From Flavilitoribacter nigricans DSM 23189 = NBRC 102662 (GTDB lineage Bacteria; Bacteroidota; Bacteroidia; Chitinophagales; Saprospiraceae), in contig NZ_PDUD01000035.1 of the NCBI RefSeq assembly GCF_002646595.1, positions 1-64,000 on the forward strand: 64,000 nucleotides of DNA. The letters are read 5' to 3'. The position numbers and the translations under genes were made by a program. The notes below the pieces were generated by a model, which saw only the letters and a list, made by a program, of their open reading frames with translations, was not told where the DNA came from and did not search any database. Of this stretch, positions 1-8,500 are shown one piece after another; position 1 is the stretch's first letter; every line of letters begins with the position of its first letter.

Positions 1-2015
1 TTTTCATAAGAAATGGCCAATCCGTTTTTAAAGGATACATTTTGTGGATATGCCTCATAGAGTTCTGTATTGAAGCGGGAGTATTCTTCAAAGAAAGTCA
101 AAGCTTTGTCCAAATTGCCTGTAGTGCTGTGATAGCTACCTACTCTCTCACAAAGTAGACCAAGGCTATATTCAATTTGATTTAAGCAATCTATAAGATT
201 TTCCGCGTACCAGGCAAACAGGCTTGCTTCTTCGTAGGTAGCGTTGATAAAATGGCCAATACCTGCTTGGTAATCGAGTTTCTCACTCAGACCGGCAATC
301 AATTCCTGGCAGTATTCGAAAAGTTGTGGGTGTTTGCTACGGGTAATACTTTGGATTACCGGACTTACCTTAAAGGATACGTTTTCCGGATCGTAATCGA
401 TCCAGCCTTTCTGTGCCAGTAGCAGTAGTGTGTCATCCAAATTTTCCGTATCGTTTAGCAAATCGCTGAATAGTTCAAAGGCGATATTCTCCGCCGGCAG
501 CACTGCAAAAAAGGAAAGTAGTTTGGTCTCCAGGGAGGTCAGATCGCTTAGATCGTACATAGCGGCAATGATATCCTCCGGCTTTTCCTCGCGCAGCGCC
601 AAGGTGTCGGCTTGATAACCGGTTTTGACGGCCCGGCTGTGGGAGAGCGCCAGAAGCTTTTTTTCTTGCAGGTCCTGTAAAAGATCAGACAAGTGGTAAC
701 GTGTTCTCAGTCGATTGAAATTGCGCAGGTTTCTGGCCAGTAGTTCGATGACCAGCGTATTATAGCCAACGGCAGCTAGTATGGCCTCCAGTAGCTGATT
801 TTCTGCCGGATCGTGTTCGGGATAATGTTTTTTGAAAAGGGTGACTGCAGTCTTTTTCTTCAAGTGGGAAATACGGTGGGAGGCAGCCTGTTCAAATTCA
901 GTGATCCGGGTCGTGACCAGGACGTGAAAGTTGGGACAGGAGCGCAGCGCCAGATAATTTTTTTTCAATTCTTCGATCTCATTGGCGTTATCGATTACCA
1001 ATAGGCAGGGCTCATCCAGATTGCTCATCGCTTCCAATAGTATATGGAGTCTCTGTTCATTAGGCATGGCCTCTGAGAAATTTATCTGCAAAGGAGGAGC
1101 AAGCGTAAGGAGCGCCTCTTGCAGGTCTAAGCCGCCAAATACCCAGGCTACATGCTGGTACAGATCCTGATACCGGCGATAATAAGCGGCAGCAGCAGTG
1201 GTCTTGCCGATGCCGCCTTCTCCATTTACGAGTAGTAAAAGATTATCTCCTGCCGAAAGCTTTTGGCGAATAGCCTCAAGATCATTATCTCGGCCGAGGA
1301 AGATCTCCGGAATAAAAGGGGGAGGGCCGAGCACCTTCTTGATTTTCCGTTGTTGGTAAGTGATAGTATCCAGGTTAGCTTCTGAAATGTCTTCGAGCGA
1401 CCAGTCTAGGGCAGCTTCCTGTTGGCAGTAAAGTCCCCAGGGGAAACTCTCCTCTTCTGATGTGTCTAATTTTTGACCGCGATAGGCTATTTCTACTTTT
1501 GATTTTCTATTCTGCTCGATAAAAGATTTTGCGGTATCAAAAGCCTGACGAATAGTTTTTCCAGCCGCCAGTGCTTGATAAAATTGCCTGGATAACTGGC
1601 CGGCTAGCTCATCATTAATCTCAGCACTGGTGGCAATTACGGCCGGTACCCCCACCTCAAAAAGATCTTTTACCTGTTGTTGATTAGCACAGCCATTTAG
1701 AAAAACTAACTGTAAGGGCTGCTGGTCAAAGAGCGTACTTAAGGATCTGGAAGTAGTTTTTTGACCGTCGAGGTGCAAGTGAGTATCATGTGAATGGCCA
1801 CCGTAATGGAAAATACAGATCTGATCGTGGTAATCGTTAAAGGCGTTGTAGATGTCATCCAGATTAGTCTGTGAAATAGATCGGTACTTGATCCTTTCCT
1901 GGCTATCCAGTTTTTGAAGAATTTCCCGGATAGCGCGCTCCTCTGCCTGTAAGTGCAGACGAAAGTCTGGATCATTCGCAAAGGAAAAAAGAAATACTGG
2001 ACGTTTTGGTGACAT
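1..2015 (-). CDS. CHAT protease / NB-ARC (STAND) protein, C-terminus off window
   Basis: Translating the minus strand from the ATG at 2015-2013 gives an open frame to the window edge (671 codons). Residues 1-200 form a CHAT caspase-like protease: His74 in HYGGH and Cys109 in FLNGCAN are the expected catalytic dyad, and the start has the usual VFLFSFANDP beginning. A linker leads to an NB-ARC type NTPase with P-loop GEGGIGKTT (about 265-273) and a Walker B of the form CLLVIDNAN near residue 330. The rest is helical and rich in paired Leu/Ala/Tyr positions, as in winged-helix plus TPR sensor arms; the C-terminus is not in the window. In this family the NTPase senses a trigger and releases the protease; many members are anti-phage or cell-suicide proteins. 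The domains are clear; the role is inferred. Confidence 0.85.
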   Translation of the reverse strand, partial: MSPKRPVFLFSFANDPDFRLHLQAEERAIREILQKLDSQERIKYRSISQTNLDDIYNAFNDYHDQICIFHYGGHSHDTHLHLDGQKTTSRSLSTLFDQQPLQLVFLNGCANQQQVKDLFEVGVPAVIATSAEINDELAGQLSRQFYQALAAGKTIRQAFDTAKSFIEQNRKSKVEIAYRGQKLDTSEEESFPWGLYCQQEAALDWSLEDISEANLDTITYQQRKIKKVLGPPPFIPEIFLGRDNDLEAIRQKLSAGDNLLLLVNGEGGIGKTTAAAAYYRRYQDLYQHVAWVFGGLDLQEALLTLAPPLQINFSEAMPNEQRLHILLEAMSNLDEPCLLVIDNANEIEELKKNYLALRSCPNFHVLVTTRITEFEQAASHRISHLKKKTAVTLFKKHYPEHDPAENQLLEAILAAVGYNTLVIELLARNLRNFNRLRTRYHLSDLLQDLQEKKLLALSHSRAVKTGYQADTLALREEKPEDIIAAMYDLSDLTSLETKLLSFFAVLPAENIAFELFSDLLNDTENLDDTLLLLAQKGWIDYDPENVSFKVSPVIQSITRSKHPQLFEYCQELIAGLSEKLDYQAGIGHFINATYEEASLFAWYAENLIDCLNQIEYSLGLLCERVGSYHSTTGNLDKALTFFEEYSRFNTELYEAYPQNVSFKNGLAISYE

Positions 2016-2545
2016 GGGGAACCGGGAATTTCTAGTTTTGGTAGCAAAATATTAAAAGTTGTTAGTATTGATGAGCCAGAAAGGAGAAAATAGAAAAAAT
2101 TATGCTTGGGGCATGCTGCTTTTAAAGATCAATTGATGCCTAGTATAATATATCAATTCTTCCTCATCTCATTATTACTATTTTACGGTTTCTTTGTTTA
2201 GCTAATTCCGGAGCAGTTGAAAGCTCAATTTCACATAAATCAAATGATGGGAAACCTTCGCTGGCGAGTTGGTAATTAGTGAGTATAAAAACAATCTTGC
2301 TTTTCTTTTATGTATGCGGCTATTAAGGGAGTAATTCGATTGAGATATTTTTTGTTATTTAATCTGATTATTTTCAGTTGATTACATGCCTTCTGTCTCT
2401 TCCGATCAAAGCCTTCCTTCACTTCTTTTTTAAAAAAAATCCAAAAAAGATCACCCCAAAGGGGCACATCCATTCCCTCTCAAACACACCTTCCCGAACC
2501 TATTACTAAAATCCATTACTATCATTTCAACCTATTCAAAAAACC
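2016..2545. other. AT-rich intergenic region between divergent genes
   Basis: This stretch separates the CHAT gene (leftward) from the M23 peptidase gene (rightward) and must hold both promoters. It is A/T-rich. A 65-codon minus frame at 2276-2473 has no recognisable motif and low-complexity Lys content, so I do not call it. I see no RNA gene or strong hairpin here. Confidence 0.5.
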
Positions 2546-4150
2546 ATGAAAAAGATTTTTTTAACCTTAACCCCATTGATGATCCTTTTGCTGAGCAGTT
2601 TCCAAATACTGAATGCCCAGATTCGAGCAACTACTACATTACCTTCAGCTCGTTACTCCACTTCATCAACAGCGCCTTATATACTACCTTTCCTGGCAGA
2701 TGATTTCAAACCCGGCGAACGGGTTTCTACCGGAAACCACGCAGCTGGTATCCAGGCCCTGGGAGAAGACATCGGCGTACAACGCTATACCGGAAATAGC
2801 AACTGGACTCCATACCATCCGGGTAAGAACGGATCAGCCAACAGCGATTACCTGATCTATAACAAGCCGATTTACGCCATGCGTTCCGGTAAGATCGTCG
2901 GTTGCTGGTGTAATGCTCCGCAGAATGCCAAACCCGGAGAGAAGCACCCTTACCTGAGTTCTGATAACAAGCGGATCCCGGGTGGCGGGAACATGCTTTG
3001 GGTGGACCATGCCGACGGTACCCGCGTACTGTACGCTCATATGATCCCCGGTACTATTCCCGGTAATCTTTGCGCCAACAAATCCACTATCTTCCCTAAA
3101 AAACTGGGAGCCGGCGAAAGTGAGAACATGTACGTGATGCTGCCGGCCGATAAGCAGGTTAACATCCAGCAGGGACAATACCTGGGCCGGGCCGGTAACT
3201 CCGGAAGCTCAACTGCCCCGCACCTGCATATCCACCTGCAAAAAGGCAACCAGGCGGCACCGCTGAACTTTAGCAAAGGCCTGTACCTGATGCGCCCCAA
3301 TAACAAAGCCAACATTGCATCTAAATGGACGGCTCTGAACGGCAGTACCATTCCGGATGGAAAGATCCTACTGTGGCCTCACCGGAAACTGACCAATGAG
3401 TATGCCCGCCACGGCTTACCGGCCGGTGACTATCAGCGCCTGTTTGATCACCTGGCCGACTCGGGCTTTGCTCCCGAATGGATCGACGGATACAGCGTGG
3501 GGAACAAAATATTCTACAACTTCGTCTGGAGAAAATCTACCGGTGCCTGGAGAGCCTACCACGGATTGAACAGCGCCGCCTACCAGTCGGTGATGAACAA
3601 AGCGGTAAGCGACGGATACTCTCCGCTACAGGTAGAAAGTATCAAATACGGAAACTCGGTCCTCTACGCCGCGATCTTCAAAAAAGGTCTGAGCGGTGCC
3701 TGGACTGCCAAGCACGGATTAAGCGCGGCCCAGCACCAGGCTAACTTCAACAACCTGACCGGAAGTGGCTACCGCCCAATGAGTGTCTCCGTGGTTTCCA
3801 TCAACGGCAATAAGCAATACACGGTGCTGTACCGCAAGGTGAACATTGGCAGCTATGTCCTGAAATCCAGCCTTACTTCGGCGCAATATCAGGCTGAAGT
3901 GAATAGCAACAAAGCGGCCGGAAGAAAACCGGTCTACATTGCCGCCTACATGCACAACGGCACCCCCTACTTCTCCGCGATCTTTGCGCAGAACCCGGGT
4001 GGTTCCTGGATCGCCAAGCACGACCAGACTGCCGCCCAGTACCAGGCCAACTATAATAACTCCACCGGTTCGGGATATCTGACCCGGGTAGTGACCGGCT
4101 ACGACGGCGCTCAGGCGAATCACCGCTTTGCATCCGTTTGGAGGAAATAA
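2546..4150 (+). CDS. Secreted M23-like peptidase with BTRD1 tandem repeats
   Basis: 534 residues. A cleavable signal peptide (about 1-25, ending LNAQ) exports it. Residues about 60-240 resemble the LytM/M23 zinc metallopeptidase fold: YAHM with His165 and PHLHIHL with His226/His228 match the YxH and HxH elements, and GRAGNSGSSTAPHLH is the usual lead-in. The first His/Asp metal motif is not canonical; an H91...D101 pair lies at about the right place, so activity is uncertain. From about residue 290 to the end there are roughly five repeats of about 48 residues, each with a GY/GF turn, an aromatic strand ending in a WRK-like motif and an AxxHGL/QYQ helix, typical of Bacterial Tandem Repeat Domain 1. 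Likely role: cell-wall or protein cleavage outside the cell. A strong terminator follows. Confidence 0.75.
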   Translation: MKKIFLTLTPLMILLLSSFQILNAQIRATTTLPSARYSTSSTAPYILPFLADDFKPGERVSTGNHAAGIQALGEDIGVQRYTGNSNWTPYHPGKNGSANSDYLIYNKPIYAMRSGKIVGCWCNAPQNAKPGEKHPYLSSDNKRIPGGGNMLWVDHADGTRVLYAHMIPGTIPGNLCANKSTIFPKKLGAGESENMYVMLPADKQVNIQQGQYLGRAGNSGSSTAPHLHIHLQKGNQAAPLNFSKGLYLMRPNNKANIASKWTALNGSTIPDGKILLWPHRKLTNEYARHGLPAGDYQRLFDHLADSGFAPEWIDGYSVGNKIFYNFVWRKSTGAWRAYHGLNSAAYQSVMNKAVSDGYSPLQVESIKYGNSVLYAAIFKKGLSGAWTAKHGLSAAQHQANFNNLTGSGYRPMSVSVVSINGNKQYTVLYRKVNIGSYVLKSSLTSAQYQAEVNSNKAAGRKPVYIAAYMHNGTPYFSAIFAQNPGGSWIAKHDQTAAQYQANYNNSTGSGYLTRVVTGYDGAQANHRFASVWRK

Positions 4151-4182
4151 AGAGAATCGCTTTAAATCAAACAACATCCAGG

Positions 4183-4217
4183 ATCAGGTTACCCTAGTGG
4201 GGGTAACCTGATTTTTT
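4183..4217 (+). terminator. Rho-independent terminator
   Basis: A perfect 12-bp stem, ATCAGGTTACCC (4183-4194) with GGGTAACCTGAT (4201-4212), has a 6-nt loop and is followed by a T run. It lies 33 bases after the M23 gene stop. Confidence 0.85.
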
Positions 4218-4426
4218 GTTTGTGCCTGTATCCTTATTTGCTCAGGAGGTTAAGCCAGTTCAGGTTCTAATTCAGATAATGGTCTACTATATAATTGGAA
4301 ATCTTACCGCCAGTATCCTATCTCACCTTTTTTAGTATGCGATGGTGATCGTAATCATAGTAAGCGGGTAAAAAGGCACCTAACTTGACCAAGACAATTC
4401 TTTAAGATCTTACCCAAACCATTACC

Positions 4427-5971
4427 ATGACCAAGTTTACACCGTTCTTGCCGCAGTTTTCCGTTTCCACGGTAAAGCAGTTATTCATTTTGCTGGCATT
4501 TTTTGCCGCAATTAATGTCGGGAGCGCCCAAAGTTGCCTTCCGGGCGGGATCACCTTTTCTTCTCAGGCCGACATTGATGATTTTGCCGACAATTATCCG
4601 GGATGTGCAACCATTACCGGAAATGTAATTATCGGAAGCCTCAATTCTCCAAGTAGCAGTATTACGAGTTTGGACGGCCTATCGGGCATTACGGCTATCG
4701 GCGGAACGATCTATATCCAAAACAACCTCAATTTAACGTCATTAAACGGCCTGCATAATATCAATTCAATTGGAGGTGGGTTGCACGTTTCCGGTAATTT
4801 CTCCCTAGCCTCTTTGGACGGTTTAGCCAGCCTTACTTCTATCGGAGATGTGCTGAATATTTATCAGAACCGCTTAATTACGGATCTCGGTGGTTTAGCG
4901 GGGATCTCCTCCCTGGATGGAACCGTATTTATCCAGGGTAACCAGAATTTAGCCTCTTTAAACGGGCTGCACAACCTGGTCTCGATTGGAGGAGAATTGT
5001 ACATTTCCGCAAATTTTTCTTTGCATAATTTAGTCGGTTTAGGCAATCTGGCTTCGATTGGAGGTGGGTTTTATGTTTTTCAGAATTACTCCTTAAGTTC
5101 TTTCGACGGGGTGGAAAATTTGCTTTCGGTAGGAGGCAGCCTAAGCATCTCCACTAATTTTTCTCTGGCCTCTTTAAGCGCTTTGAAAAAACTGGTCTCC
5201 GTGGGACTTTCCCTGGATCTGGTAGACAATCCTATGCTCAGCTCCCTGGATGGATTGGACAATATCATTTTTCAGAATATCAGTCCACTGATCGAATTTG
5301 TGATCATTGACTGCCCTAAACTTTCCTTTTGCGGCGTTCAAAGTGTCTGTACCTTCCTCGCTTCCGGAGGAGAGTTTATCATTGAAAACAATGCTAACGG
5401 CTGCAATACCATTCAACAAATCAGTGCGTCCTGTGGAAACTGCATTGCTGATACCGCTTCCCTAAACGATAATCCGATATTGGACAATACCATTATGGTG
5501 GTCTACGATTGGATTAAATCTGCGGGGGTAATTGAAACGGGCAGTAAAGTCTCGATGCAGGCGCAAAATTACATTTTACTACAACCGGGCTTCCACGCCC
5601 AAAATGGCAGTGAGGTACAGTTGCTGATCCGGGATTGCCCGGTGAGTGCGGCCACGACAACTCCTCAGCCGGTATCGCCTCCGGCCTCCAGTCTTTCGAT
5701 TCCCGAAAACCAATTGAGGATATATCCTAATCCTGCTTCCGACCTCGTAAACATTGATTATCAACTACAGACACCCCAGCCGGTCAGCCTTTGGGTGCAG
5801 GCGGTCAACGGTCAAAAAAGCGGGAACTATCTGCTGCGGGATGTTTTCCGGGAAGCCGGTGACTGGCAAATGGTCATCAATACCAGTCATTTGTCCCCGG
5901 GTATGTATGTCGTTTTTTTGGAAACCAAACAGGATCGTTTGGTGCAAAAATTATTGATCGTGAGAAATTAG
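4427..5971 (+). CDS. Secreted L-domain repeat protein with type IX sorting domain
   Basis: 514 residues. After a signal peptide (about 1-35, ending VGSAQ) residues about 50-300 hold eight or so repeats of about 24 residues. They alternate SLxGLxxLxSIGG and LxIxxNxxLxSL, the pattern of receptor L-domain / leucine-rich solenoids. A segment near 350-400 with ILLQPGFHAQNGS resembles the coathanger-stack domain seen in Bacteroidota surface proteins. The end (about 430-514) is a type IX secretion C-terminal domain: LRIYPNPASD, then LSPGMYVVFLE and a KLLIVRN tail. It should cross the outer membrane by T9SS and be anchored or released at the surface; its binding partner is unknown. The gene stands alone between the M23 gene and a convergent cyclase operon 44 bases away. 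Confidence 0.8.
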   Translation: MTKFTPFLPQFSVSTVKQLFILLAFFAAINVGSAQSCLPGGITFSSQADIDDFADNYPGCATITGNVIIGSLNSPSSSITSLDGLSGITAIGGTIYIQNNLNLTSLNGLHNINSIGGGLHVSGNFSLASLDGLASLTSIGDVLNIYQNRLITDLGGLAGISSLDGTVFIQGNQNLASLNGLHNLVSIGGELYISANFSLHNLVGLGNLASIGGGFYVFQNYSLSSFDGVENLLSVGGSLSISTNFSLASLSALKKLVSVGLSLDLVDNPMLSSLDGLDNIIFQNISPLIEFVIIDCPKLSFCGVQSVCTFLASGGEFIIENNANGCNTIQQISASCGNCIADTASLNDNPILDNTIMVVYDWIKSAGVIETGSKVSMQAQNYILLQPGFHAQNGSEVQLLIRDCPVSAATTTPQPVSPPASSLSIPENQLRIYPNPASDLVNIDYQLQTPQPVSLWVQAVNGQKSGNYLLRDVFREAGDWQMVINTSHLSPGMYVVFLETKQDRLVQKLLIVRN

Positions 5972-6015
5972 CCATCGAAGTATGGAAATGAGGACAAGCT
6001 GCATCTGATCTGCAA

Positions 6016-7104
6016 CTAACCGGCGTTTGCTCCATGAAATTCCGGAATATTCTCGGCCAGGGTATAGACCCCAAGCGTATCTATTTCATTACCCTTGATC
6101 TCCGCTTTCCGGTAAGCTTTGAACAAGGCCGGTAAAGTAATGCGGTTGAGCAGGGTTTCGGAGATCAGAATAGCTTCCTGCAACTGTAAGTCGGAAAATT
6201 TCTTTTCAATGGCGCTGGTTTCATACAAAACTTCACCCTGATACACGATTTGACTTTTTACATCACCCAGTTCCCCAACGATGACTTTACCGCAATGAAA
6301 GCTGGTGGAAAAGCGCGGTACGAATCCATAGTTTTCCAGGTATTGTTCCCGCAGTCTTTTTATCCGGTTCTTGACGTGAAAATATGTCATGATGCAGTTC
6401 GCTTTTTCCAGACCGGTCTTCATTTTCCAGGTTACGACCACCTGATCACCTACATAGGTATAGATCATACCTTTAGTCGAAAGAATACACTCGGTAATGT
6501 CCAGAAAGAAATCGTGTAAAAAGTTGTGGAACCGTATTTCGCCCAACTGCTCGGCGATCGTGGTGGAAGACCGGATATCGAGGTACATGAAGATCCGCTC
6601 CACTTCTTTCGGGTTATGGAACCGACCGGAGATATAGTTGATCAGTACGCCCTGGCCCAGTTTCCGATTGATCTGCCGGATGAAGATGATCAGCCCGATA
6701 AAAGCGAATGCATAGAATAGGAGAACGTCATAATCCTCTTCAAAAAGGAATGCCTGAAACTCATCGCTTTTGATGTGTTCCAGGTAGCCCCGTTCCAGGT
6801 AAATAGATTCATTAAAGGCCATGACCGCCGGGATCAGCAGCGCGAAAAAGAAAAAATAAATGGAGGTTTTGAGCGCAAATGTTCGGATGAAGGACGAACG
6901 ACGTTTTAGCGGATCAAAGATCTCCAATTCCAGAAAAGAGATCGCCAGGCCACCGATCAAACCAATGCTAAAGCCGTTCACGAACGGAAGCATTTCACTA
7001 AATCCATCCCCGAATACGGGGTAGAATAAACCGATGATAACACCGAAAAGGGTGATTTTCAGCGTACTGCGAAGTTTTCGTTTTTGTGTTTCGGGTATGA
7101 TCAT
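6016..7104 (-). CDS. Membrane class III nucleotidyl cyclase, metal-site subunit
   Basis: 362 residues: about four membrane segments in residues 15-145, then the FxSGRxxxPxEVERI linker typical of Bacteroidota cyclases, then a class III cyclase homology domain (about 170-340). The two metal-binding Asp are present: D176 in MYLDIRSST and D220 in YVGDQV. The transition-state Asn and Arg expected in GDVxNxxxR are replaced: the segment reads GEVLYETSAIE, with Tyr294 for Asn and Ala298 for Arg. It therefore has a C1-type half site only. Its start overlaps the stop of the upstream cyclase by four bases (ATGA), so the two are translated together. The best reading is the metal-binding half of a heterodimer making cAMP or cGMP. 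It could also be a degenerate sensor, and the nucleotide specificity is not readable. Confidence 0.85.
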   Translation of the reverse strand: MIIPETQKRKLRSTLKITLFGVIIGLFYPVFGDGFSEMLPFVNGFSIGLIGGLAISFLELEIFDPLKRRSSFIRTFALKTSIYFFFFALLIPAVMAFNESIYLERGYLEHIKSDEFQAFLFEEDYDVLLFYAFAFIGLIIFIRQINRKLGQGVLINYISGRFHNPKEVERIFMYLDIRSSTTIAEQLGEIRFHNFLHDFFLDITECILSTKGMIYTYVGDQVVVTWKMKTGLEKANCIMTYFHVKNRIKRLREQYLENYGFVPRFSTSFHCGKVIVGELGDVKSQIVYQGEVLYETSAIEKKFSDLQLQEAILISETLLNRITLPALFKAYRKAEIKGNEIDTLGVYTLAENIPEFHGANAG

Positions 7105-8198
7105 TTTATAAACTGTGTCTCGGATTCTTTTAAGGCGTACAACTCGATGTCCTGGTGTTTACCCCTTAGTCCGAATTTGCCCAATCGTTCTTTACGATAG
7201 AGGATCGGCAGGGTAATGTGCTCCATCAGATCGGAAGAGATCAGGAAGTTATTTTCCCAATTGGTTTCCCCAAGGATCCTGGCCGCCGTGTTCATGACAT
7301 CTCCGTGGTATTTAATTTCACTCTTTACATCCCCGATCTCGCCCCGTATCAAGCGTCCAAAATGTAGGGAAGCATGAAATTCTGGGATGAAACCGTACTT
7401 CTCAAAGTAGGTCATCTTTTTGGCTTCAATGATCTCCTGGATTTCAAAAAAGGTGCGAATACAATTGGCTTTTTCGGTTCCCCTTTTGACATCCCAAACC
7501 AAGAGGATCTCATTTTCGACGTATTCATAGAATTCACCTTTGTGAAACAGGACCGTTTCGGTGATGTCAAAAATGATATCGTTCAGGTAGCGAAAAAATC
7601 TTACCCGACCGATCTTTTCAATGATCGTTTTCACTTTTTGGATCTCAATAAACATGATAATTCGTTCCACTTCCCGGGGATGAAAATACCGGCCGGAAAT
7701 GAAGCCGAATAGTATTTTAGGCCCTATCTTCCTTTTGATCTGCATGATGAAGATCACGATCGTCACGAGGGCCAGGGTGTACAGGATCCCAAAAAGGAAA
7801 TCTTCTTCCCACAGGTAATGCTGAAACTCATCGCTCAGGTAGACCGAGCGAAAATTCATATCGTTGCGAAACATGCGGGATATGATCATGACCATCGTAA
7901 TGGTCGCGGTAATGGAAAAAGTGTATAAGAATATTCGAAGGAAAAAGATCTTATAGAATTTGAGCTTCCTGACCTGTCCGGTGAATAGGATGAATTCAAA
8001 AAACGCAACGAGCACCGCCGTGATCAGACCAATGACCAGGGTATTGATAAAAGGATGGATCGAGGAAAAGCCATCGGAAAAGACGGTATATAGCGGTCCC
8101 AGTACCATCCCCGCCAGTAATAGCACTTTGGCGTTTTTTAACTTCCGTGTCTGTTCTAACGTCAGCTGCATATCAGGATTACCGGTTCGTGAAAGCAT
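7101..8198 (-). CDS. Membrane class III nucleotidyl cyclase, Asn/Arg-site subunit
   Basis: 365 residues with the same plan as its downstream partner: several membrane segments to about residue 155, the FISGRYFHPREVERI linker, and a cyclase domain (about 180-355). Here the pattern is reversed. The metal-site Asp are lost, with Glu185 in MFIEIQ and Asn229 in YVENEI. The catalytic Asn303 and Arg307 are kept in HGDVMNTAAR. On its own it should lack two-metal catalysis, but it could complete the active site of the partner protein. A second ATG nine codons in (8171, MQLTLEQ) aligns better with the partner's start and may be the true start. The operon is convergent with the L-domain gene; no sensor or effector gene is adjacent. 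Confidence 0.85.
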   Translation of the reverse strand: MLSRTGNPDMQLTLEQTRKLKNAKVLLLAGMVLGPLYTVFSDGFSSIHPFINTLVIGLITAVLVAFFEFILFTGQVRKLKFYKIFFLRIFLYTFSITATITMVMIISRMFRNDMNFRSVYLSDEFQHYLWEEDFLFGILYTLALVTIVIFIMQIKRKIGPKILFGFISGRYFHPREVERIIMFIEIQKVKTIIEKIGRVRFFRYLNDIIFDITETVLFHKGEFYEYVENEILLVWDVKRGTEKANCIRTFFEIQEIIEAKKMTYFEKYGFIPEFHASLHFGRLIRGEIGDVKSEIKYHGDVMNTAARILGETNWENNFLISSDLMEHITLPILYRKERLGKFGLRGKHQDIELYALKESETQFIK

Positions 8199-8500
8199 AG
8201 ATAAAATGCTTCCAATCTAAATTGCACCTTTACAGATTAGAGGATACTGATTTGCATCAACTGCGGGGGTGAGATTGCTTAGAGGGGTACAGTTTCTTTA
8301 CCAAAGCCTGGTGGTGCGTCGCTACAGAGGCGCTCCGGGAACCACCGCTTTGTTACTCTTCGGAGAAAACAAGCAGATGGGCTTCGGAAACTGAAACCAC
8401 CTCCAGGATCAGGTCACACTCGTAAGAATGACCTGATCCAGGAATTAGTTTGGACTACCGAAATTATTATTGAGCTGGTTTAAACTTGCAGCCAGTCCTT
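8199..8500. other. Intergenic region upstream of the cyclase pair
   Basis: It holds the leftward promoter region of the cyclases and the terminator of the 8501-11514 transcript. I see no gene in it. Confidence 0.5.
8406..8439 (-). terminator. Hairpin terminator of the leftward T9SS-cargo operon
   Basis: GGATCAGGTCA (8406-8416) pairs perfectly with TGACCTGATCC (8429-8439), loop 12 nt. It lies 62 bases past the stop of the leftward gene at 8501. There is no clear T run on the minus side, so it may work as a mRNA 3' end stabiliser instead. The first arm shares GGATCAGGT with the terminator at 4183. Confidence 0.55.

Noticed and set aside
2276-2473. 65-codon minus frame as a small gene
   Set aside because: No motif, A/T-driven Lys content and no supporting context.
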